Below, piece by piece: positions 1 to 6,936 of a stretch of 64,000 nt of DNA (its first letter is position 1; the number at the start of each line of letters is the position of its first letter). A program made the position numbers and the translations under genes. Under the pieces are notes generated by a model. It was not told the origin of the DNA, did no database searches, and saw only the letters and a program-made list of their open reading frames with translations. This stretch comes from Hephaestia caeni (GTDB lineage: Bacteria > Pseudomonadota > Alphaproteobacteria > Sphingomonadales > Sphingomonadaceae): contig NZ_QXDC01000004.1 of assembly GCF_003550065.1 (NCBI RefSeq), positions 806,001 to 870,000 of the forward strand, read 5' to 3'.

Positions 1-1
1 C

Positions 2-292
2 GGGCTGACCGACAGTTGCGGGAGCGCGATGGCGGCATCGACCTTTGCCGCGTGCCTTTCCGGCCGGACCGACTTCGGGCGCGAACTGATCGTGCTCAAC
101 CGCGGCGGGCTGGTACGCGGGCAGGCCGAAGCCGACGGGATGGTGCGCCTTTCCGGCAATGCGACCTGGGACTGGACGGGATCGGCCGAGGTCGACGCGG
201 CAACAGGGGTCGCGGGCGCGGTCGAGATCGAGCGGCATTATAACGACGAGATCGCGGCCTGGGCGGAGGTGGCGGATCGGGCGGCGGGGTGA
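2..292 (+). CDS. C-terminal fragment of an unidentified protein
   Basis: The reading frame is open from the first base of the window, so the start lies upstream and only the last 96 residues are visible. The first in-frame ATG at 29 is probably internal. The visible part is rich in Gly, Ala and acidic residues, with alternating polar and hydrophobic stretches around NATWDWTGSAEVDAATG that suggest beta structure. I see no signal peptide, membrane segment or recognisable motif. It ends about 400 bases before the GTA-like cluster and is co-directional with it, but the repeats in between argue against one transcription unit. Function unknown. Confidence 0.55.
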   Translation, partial: GLTDSCGSAMAASTFAACLSGRTDFGRELIVLNRGGLVRGQAEADGMVRLSGNATWDWTGSAEVDAATGVAGAVEIERHYNDEIAAWAEVADRAAG

Positions 293-388
293 GCGAGTGA
301 AGAGTGGGCCGGGGCCGCGATGCCCCGGAAGGCGCGTTCTCACACAGGCTTGGCGATGATCCCTGCGCATACGTATTTTCATTCACCA

Positions 389-451
389 CCCCGGCGAAGG
401 CCGGGGTCCAGCATCGGGCCGGCCGTAACTGGGCCCCGGCCTTCGCCGGGG
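389..451. repeat. Type-A palindromic repeat (copy 1)
   Basis: Two 18-base arms, CCCCGGCGAAGGCCGGGG and its reverse complement CCCCGGCCTTCGCCGGGG, flank a GC-rich loop containing GTCCAGCATCGGGCCGG. A second copy with its loop in the opposite orientation lies at 50521-50583. With the type-B repeat that follows it fills most of the gene-free stretch 293-702, where I see no credible coding sequence. Confidence 0.8.
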
Positions 452-508
452 CGGGGAGAAGGGGGTGATTCGGCGCTTACCTATCCGAAAGGGATAAACG
501 CCAACGGG

Positions 509-566
509 CTTTACCCCTCCACCACGCCCTGGGGGCGCGGCCCCTTCCCCGTTCCAGGGAGGTATG
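509..566. repeat. Type-B double-hairpin repeat (copy 1)
   Basis: This is a divergent copy of the family that starts CCCCTCCACCA, carries a short stem, then CCCCTTCCCCG, and ends in a second stem closing with GGGAGGTAT. It has the same orientation as the four copies inside the downstream GTA-like cluster (near 5406, 6603, 9907, with related hairpins at 10755). Confidence 0.65.
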
Positions 567-568
567 AC

Positions 569-629
569 GGCACATATAACCAAATGGGATAATATTGCTT
601 GACATCGTCGCGCTGTTATGGCACATATA
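569..629 (+). promoter_or_regulatory. Putative promoter/operator region of the GTA-like cluster
   Basis: The decamer GGCACATATA occurs twice on the same strand, at 569-578 and 620-629, with start points 51 bases apart. Between them is a TTGACA hexamer (599-604), with AT-rich CACATATAG 17-20 bases further on that could supply a -10 element overlapping the second decamer. This is the only AT-rich patch between the repeats and the first gene of the cluster. A regulator binding both decamers could control the operon. This is inferred from sequence pattern only; no CtrA box (TTAA-N7-TTAA) is visible here. Confidence 0.45.
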
Positions 630-714
630 GCGAACACTGAGGAATTGCGAATCGGGCCGGGGCAACACGCGTTGCCGCCGGCCCGATGCGTTTCGGGAAG
701 AAGTGAGGAAGAGC

Positions 715-1254
715 GTGGCGGATGCAACCAAGATTACCGGCAGCCGCAACCGGGCTGTCCAGATCCGGAACCGGCGCCGCGATGGCTTTACCGTGCAGGC
801 GCGGCAGACGTTTCTCGATACGCTGGCCGCGACGTGCAACGTCACTGCATCCGCCCGGGCCACGGGCCTTAGGGTCGCGACTTTCTATTGGCAGCGCAAG
901 CGCGATCCGGGGTTCGCGCTGGCCTGGCAGGAAGCCTTGACGATCGGATACGAGCGGCTCGAGGCCGCGCTGCTCCAATACGCCATCGCGCGGATAGGGA
1001 CCGACCGCATCGACCCGACGGCGGCGGATGCCGCCGCGATCAGCGACAGCGTGGTGACCGCGCTGGAGAACCGGACAGTTTCGATCGCCGAACTGCAATT
1101 CGCGCTGGCGCTGCTCAACCGCCACGAGGCAGGCGCGCAAGGGCGCGCCGCTTTGCGCAAGGGCACCAAACGGGCGAGCGCCGCCGAAACCGATGCGGCG
1201 CTGACGCGCAAGCTCGACGCGTTGGCGCGGCAGATGGCGCAGCATGGCAGATGA
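715..1254 (+). CDS. GTA-like small terminase (g1 position)
   Basis: This protein of about 179 residues occupies the position of RcGTA g1, which acts as the small terminase and recruits DNA to TerL. The N-terminal third is basic (KITGSRNRAVQIRNRRR) and is followed by a helical segment FLDTLAATCNVTASARATGL that resembles a helix-turn-helix, as in phage small terminases. The C-terminal half is helical and rich in Arg and Ala. I prefer GTG 715 because AGGA at 706-709 lies five bases upstream; GTG 703 is the alternative. The stop overlaps terL by 11 bases, indicating translational coupling. The role is inferred mainly from position and the HTH-like segment. Confidence 0.7.
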   Translation: MADATKITGSRNRAVQIRNRRRDGFTVQARQTFLDTLAATCNVTASARATGLRVATFYWQRKRDPGFALAWQEALTIGYERLEAALLQYAIARIGTDRIDPTAADAAAISDSVVTALENRTVSIAELQFALALLNRHEAGAQGRAALRKGTKRASAAETDAALTRKLDALARQMAQHGR

Positions 1255-2557
1255 AGCGCGCGGCGATCCCGTCCGCCGCCTGGCCGCGCTGCCGCCGCCC
1301 TGGCGCGACCGCGCGCTTGCCGACCTGACGCTGGAGCAGCAGCGCGAACTGGCCGCGCGCTGGCGGGCATGGGCGCATCCGGGGCAGATCGCGCCCGAAG
1401 GCGACTGGCGCGTGTGGTTGATCCGCGCCGGCCGCGGCTTCGGCAAGACGCGCGCGGGCGCCGAATGGGTGACCGGTTTCGCGCGCGCCAACAAGAAGGC
1501 GCGGATCGCGCTGGTGGGGGCAACCGCCGAGGATGTGCGCAGCGTGATGATCGAGGGGCCGAGCGGGCTGATCGCGGTGGCGGCGGACGACGAGCCGGTG
1601 ACGTGGCGGACCTCGGCACACGAATTGCGCTTCGCCTCGGGCGCCAGGGCGTTCGTCTATTCGGCCGCCGCGCCGGAGAAATTGCGCGGCCCCGAACACC
1701 ATCTCGCGTGGTGCGACGAACTGGCCAAATGGCGCTACGGCGACGCGGCGTGGGACAATCTGATGCTGGGAATGCGGCTGGGCGACGCCCCGCGCGTGCT
1801 GGTGACGACGACGCCGCGCCCGGTGCCGCTGTTGCGGCGAATCATGGCCGATCGCGCGACGGTGGAGACGCTGGGGCGCACGCAGGACAACCCGCATCTG
1901 CCCGCGAGCTTCGTCGCGGCGATGGAAGAGACCTACGGCGGCACGCGGCTGGGGCGGCAGGAGCTGGGCGGCGAACTGATCGACGATGTGGTGGGCGCGC
2001 TGTGGACGCGCGACCTGATCGAGCGGTGCCGGGTGGCGGCGACGCCCGAACTGGTGCGCGTGGTGGTGGGAGTCGACCCGCCGGCCGGGATCGGCGGCGA
2101 TGCGTGCGGGATCGTCGCTTTGGGGCTGGGGCGCGACGGCCACGGCTATGTGATCGAGGATGCGAGCGTGGCGGGCGCGAGCCCTGAAGGCTGGGCGCAG
2201 GCGGTGGCGGCGTGCGCGGCGCGGCGCCGTGCCGACCGCGTGATCGCCGAGGCCAACCAGGGCGGATCGATGGTGATGTCGGTGCTGACCGCCGCCGATG
2301 CCGGGCTGCCGGTGCGGCTGGTGCATGCGAGCCGCGGCAAGGCGGCGCGCGCGGAGCCGATCGCGACGCTCTACGAAGCGGGCAAGATGCACCATGCGGA
2401 CGCGTTCACCGCACTGGAGGACGAATTGTGCGGGCTGATCGCGGGCGGCGGCTACGAAGGGCCGGGCCGATCGCCCGACCGCGCCGATGCGCTGGTGTGG
2501 GCGGCGAGTGAGCTGATGCTCGGGCGGCGCGGGGCGGCGAGCGTCAGGGGATTATGA
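1244..2557 (+). CDS. terL: Large terminase subunit (GTA g2-like)
   Basis: This is the DNA-packaging motor, an ATPase plus RNase-H-fold nuclease that translocates and cuts DNA at the prohead portal. The 437 residues show a Walker A motif GRGFGKTRA at about 63-71, a Walker B motif HLAWCDE at 153-159, and nuclease acidic motifs VGVDPPAG, VIAEANQGG and DRADALVWA in the C-terminal half. Length and motif order fit the terminase family of RcGTA-like elements. It overlaps the preceding gene. Unusually, the portal gene does not follow directly: about 1 kb of AT-richer DNA separates them. Both ATPase and nuclease residues look intact. Confidence 0.93.
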   Translation: MADEARGDPVRRLAALPPPWRDRALADLTLEQQRELAARWRAWAHPGQIAPEGDWRVWLIRAGRGFGKTRAGAEWVTGFARANKKARIALVGATAEDVRSVMIEGPSGLIAVAADDEPVTWRTSAHELRFASGARAFVYSAAAPEKLRGPEHHLAWCDELAKWRYGDAAWDNLMLGMRLGDAPRVLVTTTPRPVPLLRRIMADRATVETLGRTQDNPHLPASFVAAMEETYGGTRLGRQELGGELIDDVVGALWTRDLIERCRVAATPELVRVVVGVDPPAGIGGDACGIVALGLGRDGHGYVIEDASVAGASPEGWAQAVAACAARRRADRVIAEANQGGSMVMSVLTAADAGLPVRLVHASRGKAARAEPIATLYEAGKMHHADAFTALEDELCGLIAGGGYEGPGRSPDRADALVWAASELMLGRRGAASVRGL

Positions 2558-2729
2558 TTTCCAATTGTATGGATTGCGCACCGCTATCAAATAAGGCATC
2601 CAGCCGCTGTCGATATTAAATCGATCGCTTAGAGGCCAAGCGAACCATGCGCTTGAAGCGAGTATGATGAGATTCGTCACGCGGCCATGGAAACCTAACG
2701 CTTCGTTGGGATTTGTAGTGGAAGGTGTA

Positions 2730-3068
2730 ATGATGAATCTGATTGCCCATGACCGCTTAAAGGCGACGATCGCTCGGAAGAGGGAGACCAACGCCCTCAG
2801 ACCGTATGTGGCGCAGTTTGCCTGCACCAATCAGTTCCGTCTTACGTCTAACTGCAAACCTGGGAAGGCCAGATTTGCAGGCTTTCTAAGCGTCCTTGAC
2901 GCATTTGCCGCTCCTGACGTAATTTCCGAAAGTTGGCTTGTGTGCGCTAAGCCGAAGGATCTCAACAAGAGTCACTTCGAACAGGTTGGACACTACCTGC
3001 TTCGAGTGATGAACTCCCCCGAAGGCAAAGCGCTTGGCCGAATCGAAACCACCGAGAAAGACTCCTGA
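2730..3068 (+). CDS. Unknown small protein in AT-rich insert between terL and portal
   Basis: This frame encodes about 112 residues beginning MMNLIAHDRLKATIARKR. I place the start at ATG 2730 or 2733 because AAGG (2722-2725) sits just upstream; an in-frame ATG at 2664 has no clear ribosome site. It is basic near the N-terminus and mixed alpha/beta in the middle (LVCAKPKDLNKSHFEQV), with no signal peptide or membrane span. Base use differs sharply from the flanking phage genes (26 G/C of 60 in 2701-2760), which suggests recent acquisition. It overlaps the next gene by 35 bases if that starts at TTG 3034, so the two form a module. I do not recognise its family. Confidence 0.6.
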   Translation: MMNLIAHDRLKATIARKRETNALRPYVAQFACTNQFRLTSNCKPGKARFAGFLSVLDAFAAPDVISESWLVCAKPKDLNKSHFEQVGHYLLRVMNSPEGKALGRIETTEKDS

Positions 3069-3558
3069 AGCTGACGACATCGCGGCGGTAGAAGCTGGAG
3101 ACTTACCGCAACTCTATGTAAAAGATGACCAGGGAGAGTTTATCCCTGTTTCCTTGGAGCCGGTGGATTCACCTGACGAGCCCACATTGCCGGGTATTTT
3201 GTCTGAAAGTTATCAGCGCAGTTTCCATTCTGGACCCTTGCCATCTGTCGACGAATTTCGCGCATATGGCGAGGTGGTATCTGACGCCCCCGAACGCATT
3301 CTACGGATGGCCGAAAGAGATCAGGAAGCCAAGCATCGCATCATCGAGAAACAGATAATACAGAATTCGCGAGCGGTTTCCCAAGGGCAATGGATGGGTT
3401 TCACTGCCATGATCGTAGCTCTCGGCGGGGCAATTTATCTCGCCTCAACCGGCCATTCGGCAGTAGCAGCGCTTCTTGCAGGCCCATCTGTCTTAGTACC
3501 TATCATGCGTTTCTATTTCCATGGAAAACATGAAGCTGACCAAGACCGTGCCGCCTAA
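3034..3558 (+). CDS. DUF2335-family membrane protein
   Basis: The protein has about 174 residues: an acidic N-terminus, the typical DUF2335 block FHSGPLPSVDEFRAYGEV followed by PERILRMAERDQEAKHRIIE, then a charged helix and two membrane segments near residues 120-155 (WMGFTAMIVALGGAIYLAS and VAALLAGPSVLVPIMRFYF). The family is widespread in phage and accessory regions, and its function is unknown to me. The start is taken as TTG 3034, inside the end of the preceding gene, since no better start precedes the conserved block. Like its partner it is AT-richer than the cluster and is co-directional with it, so it looks like cargo dropped into the packaging operon. Confidence 0.75.
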   Translation: MAESKPPRKTPEADDIAAVEAGDLPQLYVKDDQGEFIPVSLEPVDSPDEPTLPGILSESYQRSFHSGPLPSVDEFRAYGEVVSDAPERILRMAERDQEAKHRIIEKQIIQNSRAVSQGQWMGFTAMIVALGGAIYLASTGHSAVAALLAGPSVLVPIMRFYFHGKHEADQDRAA

Positions 3559-3589
3559 ATAACAAACATACGCTCAAGCGGAGTTTCAG

Positions 3590-4699
3590 ATGAAAATCTT
3601 CGGCTGGAAGTCAGCCGGGCGTGCAGAAGCGCGCCCGGCTTTGTCGCGTTCGGGAACCGCGCTCATCACTTTGGGCGACTGGCCGCGCAGTTACGAGGCG
3701 ATGGTGCGCGAGGCCTATTGCGACAATGCGGTGGCGCAGCGCGCGGTGCGGATGGTGAGCGAGAGCGTCGCCGCCGCACCAGTGACCGCTTCCGAGCCCG
3801 CACTGGCGCGGCTGATCGCCGAGCGCAGCGGCGGGCAGCCATTGACCGAGACGATCGCGGCGCATCTGCTGCTCCACGGCAATGCCTATGTGCAGGTGCT
3901 GGTCGACGGCGCGGGCGGGATCGCCGAACTGTTCGCGCTGCGCCCCGAGCGCGTGTCGGTGGAGGCCGATGCCGGCGGCTGGCCGGCGGCATACCGGTAT
4001 CGCGTCGGCGACCGGGTGACGCGGCTGACCGCCGACGCGCCGCGGCCCGAGGTGATCCACCTCAAGACCTTCCACCCCAGCGACGATCATTATGGACTCG
4101 GCTGCCTGGGCGCGGCGGCGGGGGCGGTGGCGATCCACAACGCCGCCACGCGCTGGGCCAAGGCATTGCTCGACAATGCGGCGCGGCCTTCGGGGGCGCT
4201 GGTTTATGATCCGGGTGACGGATCGAGCCTGTCGGCGGACCAATTCAAGCGGCTGCGCGAGGAGATGGAGGCGGGGTTCGCCGGCGCGGGCAATGCCGGG
4301 CGCCCGATGCTGCTCGAAGGCGGACTCAAGTGGCAGGCGCTGTCGCTGAGCCCGGCCGACATGGATTTCGCGGGGACCAAGGCGGCGGCGGCGCGCGAGA
4401 TCGCGCTCGCCTTCGGGGTGCCGCCGATGCTGCTCGGGCTGCCGGGCGACAACACCTATGCCAATTACAAGGAAGCCAATCGCGCTTTGTGGCGGCTGGC
4501 GGTGCTGCCGCTGGCGCAGACGATTCTGGGCGGGATCGCCGAGGCGCTGGGGGGGTGGTTCGCCGGCGCGGCGCTGGCGGTCGATCTCGATTCGGTGCCG
4601 GCACTGTCCGAGGATCGCGAACGATTGTGGGCGCGGGTGTCGGCGGCGGACTTTCTCACGCCTGACGAAAAGCGGGCGATGCTGGGGATCGATCGATGA
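3590..4699 (+). CDS. Phage portal protein, HK97 family (GTA g3-like)
   Basis: This protein forms the dodecameric portal ring at the special capsid vertex, through which DNA enters and the tail attaches. The 369-residue protein has the HK97-family portal signature: an N-terminal clip region, LLHGNAYVQVLVDG near residue 95, the block HLKTFHPSDDHYGLGCLGAA near 160, and C-terminal FGVPPMLLGLPGDNTYANYK followed by a long helix ending QTILGGIAEAL. ATG 3590 is preceded by GCGGAG. The last codons overlap the next start (ATGA-type junction at 4696). It resumes the cluster after the DUF2335 insert, and base composition returns to GC-rich here. Confidence 0.93.
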   Translation: MKIFGWKSAGRAEARPALSRSGTALITLGDWPRSYEAMVREAYCDNAVAQRAVRMVSESVAAAPVTASEPALARLIAERSGGQPLTETIAAHLLLHGNAYVQVLVDGAGGIAELFALRPERVSVEADAGGWPAAYRYRVGDRVTRLTADAPRPEVIHLKTFHPSDDHYGLGCLGAAAGAVAIHNAATRWAKALLDNAARPSGALVYDPGDGSSLSADQFKRLREEMEAGFAGAGNAGRPMLLEGGLKWQALSLSPADMDFAGTKAAAAREIALAFGVPPMLLGLPGDNTYANYKEANRALWRLAVLPLAQTILGGIAEALGGWFAGAALAVDLDSVPALSEDRERLWARVSAADFLTPDEKRAMLGIDR

Positions 4700-5004
4700 A
4701 CGAGGGCAAGGTGCTCGCGCAATTGCTGGCGCAGGCCGAGGGCGCGCGCGGCGACCTGGCGACGCTGAGCGCGATCGTTGAGGAAGCGGGCGAATTGGGC
4801 GCGATGCGCGCGCTCGCGCGGCTCGGGCTGGGCGACGACAATGCGCCGGGCGATGTCGCCGAACTGCGCGAGCTGCTGAGCGCGTGGCGCGATGCCAAGC
4901 GATCGGCGTGGAAGGCGCTGGTGGGGTGGTTGGTGCGGCTGGCGAGCGTGCTCATCCTCGCCGGGCTGGCGGTAAAGCTGGGGTTTTGGGACTGGATCAA
5001 GTGA
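4696..5004 (+). CDS. Small GTA-cluster membrane protein (g3.5 position, DUF6127-like)
   Basis: This 102-residue protein has an amphipathic N-terminal two thirds with heptad-like Leu/Ala spacing (KVLAQLLAQAEGARGDLATL), a basic stretch WRDAKRSAWKALVGWLV and one C-terminal membrane segment (about residues 75-97). RcGTA-like clusters carry a small gene between portal and protease; this resembles what is called DUF6127 in sphingomonads, though I name that family from memory. The start overlaps the portal stop and its stop overlaps the protease GTG. Its role is unknown; a membrane-tethered assembly factor is a guess. Confidence 0.75.
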   Translation: MNEGKVLAQLLAQAEGARGDLATLSAIVEEAGELGAMRALARLGLGDDNAPGDVAELRELLSAWRDAKRSAWKALVGWLVRLASVLILAGLAVKLGFWDWIK

Positions 5005-5372
5005 TCCGGTTCGCGGGCTATGCGGCGGTGTTCGACCGGGTCGATCGCGGCGGCGACGTGGTGCGCGCAGGCGCGTTCGGGGTGCTGCCCGAGGCGGTGC
5101 CGCTGCTGTGGCAGCATCATGGCGCGCCGGTGGGGGTGATCGAGCGGATCGGCGCGGATGCGCGGGGACTGCGCGTGATCGGGCGGGTGACGCAGCCGCG
5201 GCTCGCCGCGCTGGTCAAGGCCGGCGCGGTGGGCGGGCTGTCGTTCGGCTATCGCGTCAAGGCGGCGCGGACCGGGCGCGTGCGCGAATTGCACGCGCTC
5301 GAGCTGATCGAGGTGAGCCTTGTCGCGCAGCCGATGCAGCCGCTGGCGCGGGTGCACGCGGTTCAGGACTGA
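5001..5372 (+). CDS. HK97-family prohead protease (GTA g4-like)
   Basis: This capsid maturation serine protease cleaves the capsid N-terminal scaffold before expansion. The 123-residue sequence starts at GTG 5001, overlapping the previous stop. It contains GYAAVFDRVDRGGDVVRAGAF, the catalytic His region PLLWQHHGAPVG, and the catalytic Ser in GGLSFGYRV followed by LIEVSLVAQPMQP, all standard for the HK97 protease fold. It is short, matching the compact GTA versions. It precedes the capsid gene, from which it is separated by 110 bases carrying a double-hairpin repeat rather than by the overlaps seen elsewhere. Confidence 0.9.
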   Translation: MIRFAGYAAVFDRVDRGGDVVRAGAFGVLPEAVPLLWQHHGAPVGVIERIGADARGLRVIGRVTQPRLAALVKAGAVGGLSFGYRVKAARTGRVRELHALELIEVSLVAQPMQPLARVHAVQD

Positions 5373-5405
5373 ACAATGAGATCGAGGACGGAGCGCGTGC
5401 GGCGC

Positions 5406-5462
5406 TTCCCCTCCACCATCGCGTCGCGATGGTCCCCCTCCCCGAGCAAGCTCGGGGAGGAT
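5406..5462. repeat. Type-B double-hairpin repeat (copy 2), ahead of capsid gene
   Basis: The sequence is CCCCTCCACCATCG, a short loop, CGATGGTCCCCCTCC, then CCCGAGCAAGCTCGGGG ending AGGAT. It can form two consecutive hairpins, ACCATCG/CGATGGT and CCCCGAG/CTCGGGG. It lies about 20 bases upstream of the capsid start in the same orientation as the other cluster copies. Confidence 0.8.
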
Positions 5463-5482
5463 TTCAAGCATGGGAGAATAGC

Positions 5483-6535
5483 ATGATCGAGACCAAGGCG
5501 GACGCGCTCGAGGCGAGCTTCGAGGGCGTGACGATGGCCGTGCCGGTGACGCGGCCGGTGCTGAGCGGGGCACGCGAGCCTTCGGGTGCGGCGTTCGAGG
5601 GGTTCCTGCGATCGGGCGCGAGCGTGGAGATGAAATCCTTCTCCGGCGCGAGCAGCGACAGCGGCGGCTATGCGATCCCCAAAGAGATCGACGCGGCGAT
5701 CGACGCGACGCTCAAGGCGGTGTCGCCGATCCGCGCCATCGCCAATGTCGTCAAGGTCGGCTCGGCCGGGTATCGCAAGCTGGTGACGACCGGGGGCACG
5801 CCCTCGGGCTGGGCGAGCGAGACCGGCAGCCGCGCCGAGACCGGAACGCCGGACTTCGTCGAGATCACGCCGCCGATGGGCGACCTCTACGCCAATCCGA
5901 GCGCGAGCCAGGCGATGCTCGACGATGCGCTGTTCGATGTCGAGGACTGGCTGGCGAGCGAGATCGCGCGTGAGTTCGCGGCCGCCGAGGGTAGCGCGTT
6001 CGTGAGCGGCACCGGGACCAACCAGCCCAAGGGCTTCCTCGCCGCGCCGACCGGGACCGCGGGCGATGCGACGCGGAGCTTCGGGACGCTGCAATATCTC
6101 GCGAGCGGGGCGGCGGGCGATTTCGGCGCCAAGCCCGACGAACGGCTGATCGACCTCGTCCAGAGCTTGCGCAGCCCGTATCGGCAGGGTGCGGTGTTCG
6201 TGATGAATTCGGCGACCGCCGCGCGAATCCGCAAGTTCAAGACCGCCGACGGGGCGTTCCTGTGGCAGCCGGGGCTCGCGGCGGGGCAGCCGGCGACGCT
6301 GCTCGGCTATCCGGTGATCGAGGCCGAGGACATGCCGGATATCGCCGCGAACAGCCTGTCGGTCGCGTTCGGCAACTTCAAGGCGGGCTATCTGATCGCC
6401 GAGCGGCAGGAGACGCAGATCCTGCGCGATCCGTACAGCAACAAGCCGTTCGTCAATTTCTATGCGACCAAGCGCATCGGCGGCTGCGTGTCGAACAGCG
6501 AGGCGATCAAATTGCTGAAGTTCGCGGCGTCCTGA
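5483..6535 (+). CDS. Major capsid protein, HK97 fold (GTA g5-like)
   Basis: This is the shell protein of the particle. The 350 residues include the HK97 signature SSDSGGYAIPKEIDAAI near residue 58, VVKVGSAGYRKLVTTGG, the E-loop/spine region DLYANPSASQAMLDDA, SGTGTNQPKGFLAAPTG and the C-terminal LIAERQETQILRDPYS. I place the start at ATG 5483, with GGGAGA just upstream. The frame stays open further upstream only because it runs through the repeat and the out-of-frame protease gene. The N-terminal region before the core (about 55 residues) is short, so little scaffold remains to be cleaved compared with HK97 itself. Confidence 0.93.
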   Translation: MIETKADALEASFEGVTMAVPVTRPVLSGAREPSGAAFEGFLRSGASVEMKSFSGASSDSGGYAIPKEIDAAIDATLKAVSPIRAIANVVKVGSAGYRKLVTTGGTPSGWASETGSRAETGTPDFVEITPPMGDLYANPSASQAMLDDALFDVEDWLASEIAREFAAAEGSAFVSGTGTNQPKGFLAAPTGTAGDATRSFGTLQYLASGAAGDFGAKPDERLIDLVQSLRSPYRQGAVFVMNSATAARIRKFKTADGAFLWQPGLAAGQPATLLGYPVIEAEDMPDIAANSLSVAFGNFKAGYLIAERQETQILRDPYSNKPFVNFYATKRIGGCVSNSEAIKLLKFAAS

Positions 6536-6602
6536 GGACGCTGCGCTGAGCTGCGGCACCGGCCCACTTCCGTGGGGGAGTGGGCCGGTGCGGTGATCAA
6601 AA

Positions 6603-6655
6603 ACACCCCTCCACCATCGCTGCGCGATGGTCCCCCTCCTCGTTTCGGGGAGGTA
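6603..6655. repeat. Type-B double-hairpin repeat (copy 3), ahead of spike-base gene
   Basis: The sequence CCCCTCCACCATCG-CTG-CGCGATGGTCCCCC continues into CTCCTCGTTTCGGGGAGGTA. It has the same double-hairpin layout and orientation as copy 2 and ends about 18 bases before the next start codon. A further inverted pair, GGCCCACTTCC/GGGAGTGGGCC, lies just before it near 6561-6591. Confidence 0.75.
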
Positions 6656-6672
6656 TTCCGGTGGAGAGATTC

Positions 6673-6936
6673 ATGACCGATTCCTTTTCGAACAGCGCCG
6701 ACAGCGTGTCGGCGCCGGCGGCACGTGCGATGGCGGTGACGCCGCATGACGACAATGCGCTGAACGACGTGCCCAAGGCGCTGTATGTCGGCACCGGGGG
6801 CACGATCGCGATGCGCGGGACGGGCGCCGCCGATACGGTGTGGAAGAATGTGCCAAGCGGCACCGTGCTGCCGTTCCGCGCGCGCTATGTGCGGGCCACC
6901 GGCACGACCGCGGCCGACATCCTGGCGCTGTACTGA
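6673..6936 (+). CDS. Head spike base protein (RcGTA GhsA/Rcc01079-like)
   Basis: This 87-residue protein contains AVTPHDDNALNDVPKALYVG, GGTIAMRGTGAADTVWKNVP and the C-terminal FRARYVRATGTTAADILALY. That pattern is typical of the small phage 'spike base' family, whose RcGTA member decorates capsid vertices and anchors head fibres. The start is ATG 6673 with GGAGAG six bases upstream. The stop overlaps the following ATG (TGATG). Lying directly after the capsid gene fits a role as a capsid decoration protein. In R. capsulatus the equivalent pair lies outside the main cluster, so its position here is notable. Confidence 0.8.
   Translation: MTDSFSNSADSVSAPAARAMAVTPHDDNALNDVPKALYVGTGGTIAMRGTGAADTVWKNVPSGTVLPFRARYVRATGTTAADILALY

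Noticed and set aside
2552-2830. Minus-strand frame of 92 codons after terL
   Set aside because: It overlaps the better supported plus-strand module, lacks a ribosome site and has no recognisable sequence.
5108-5482. Upstream extension of the capsid frame
   Set aside because: The extension overlaps the protease gene in another frame and the repeat at 5406; the capsid family sequence and a ribosome site begin at 5483.
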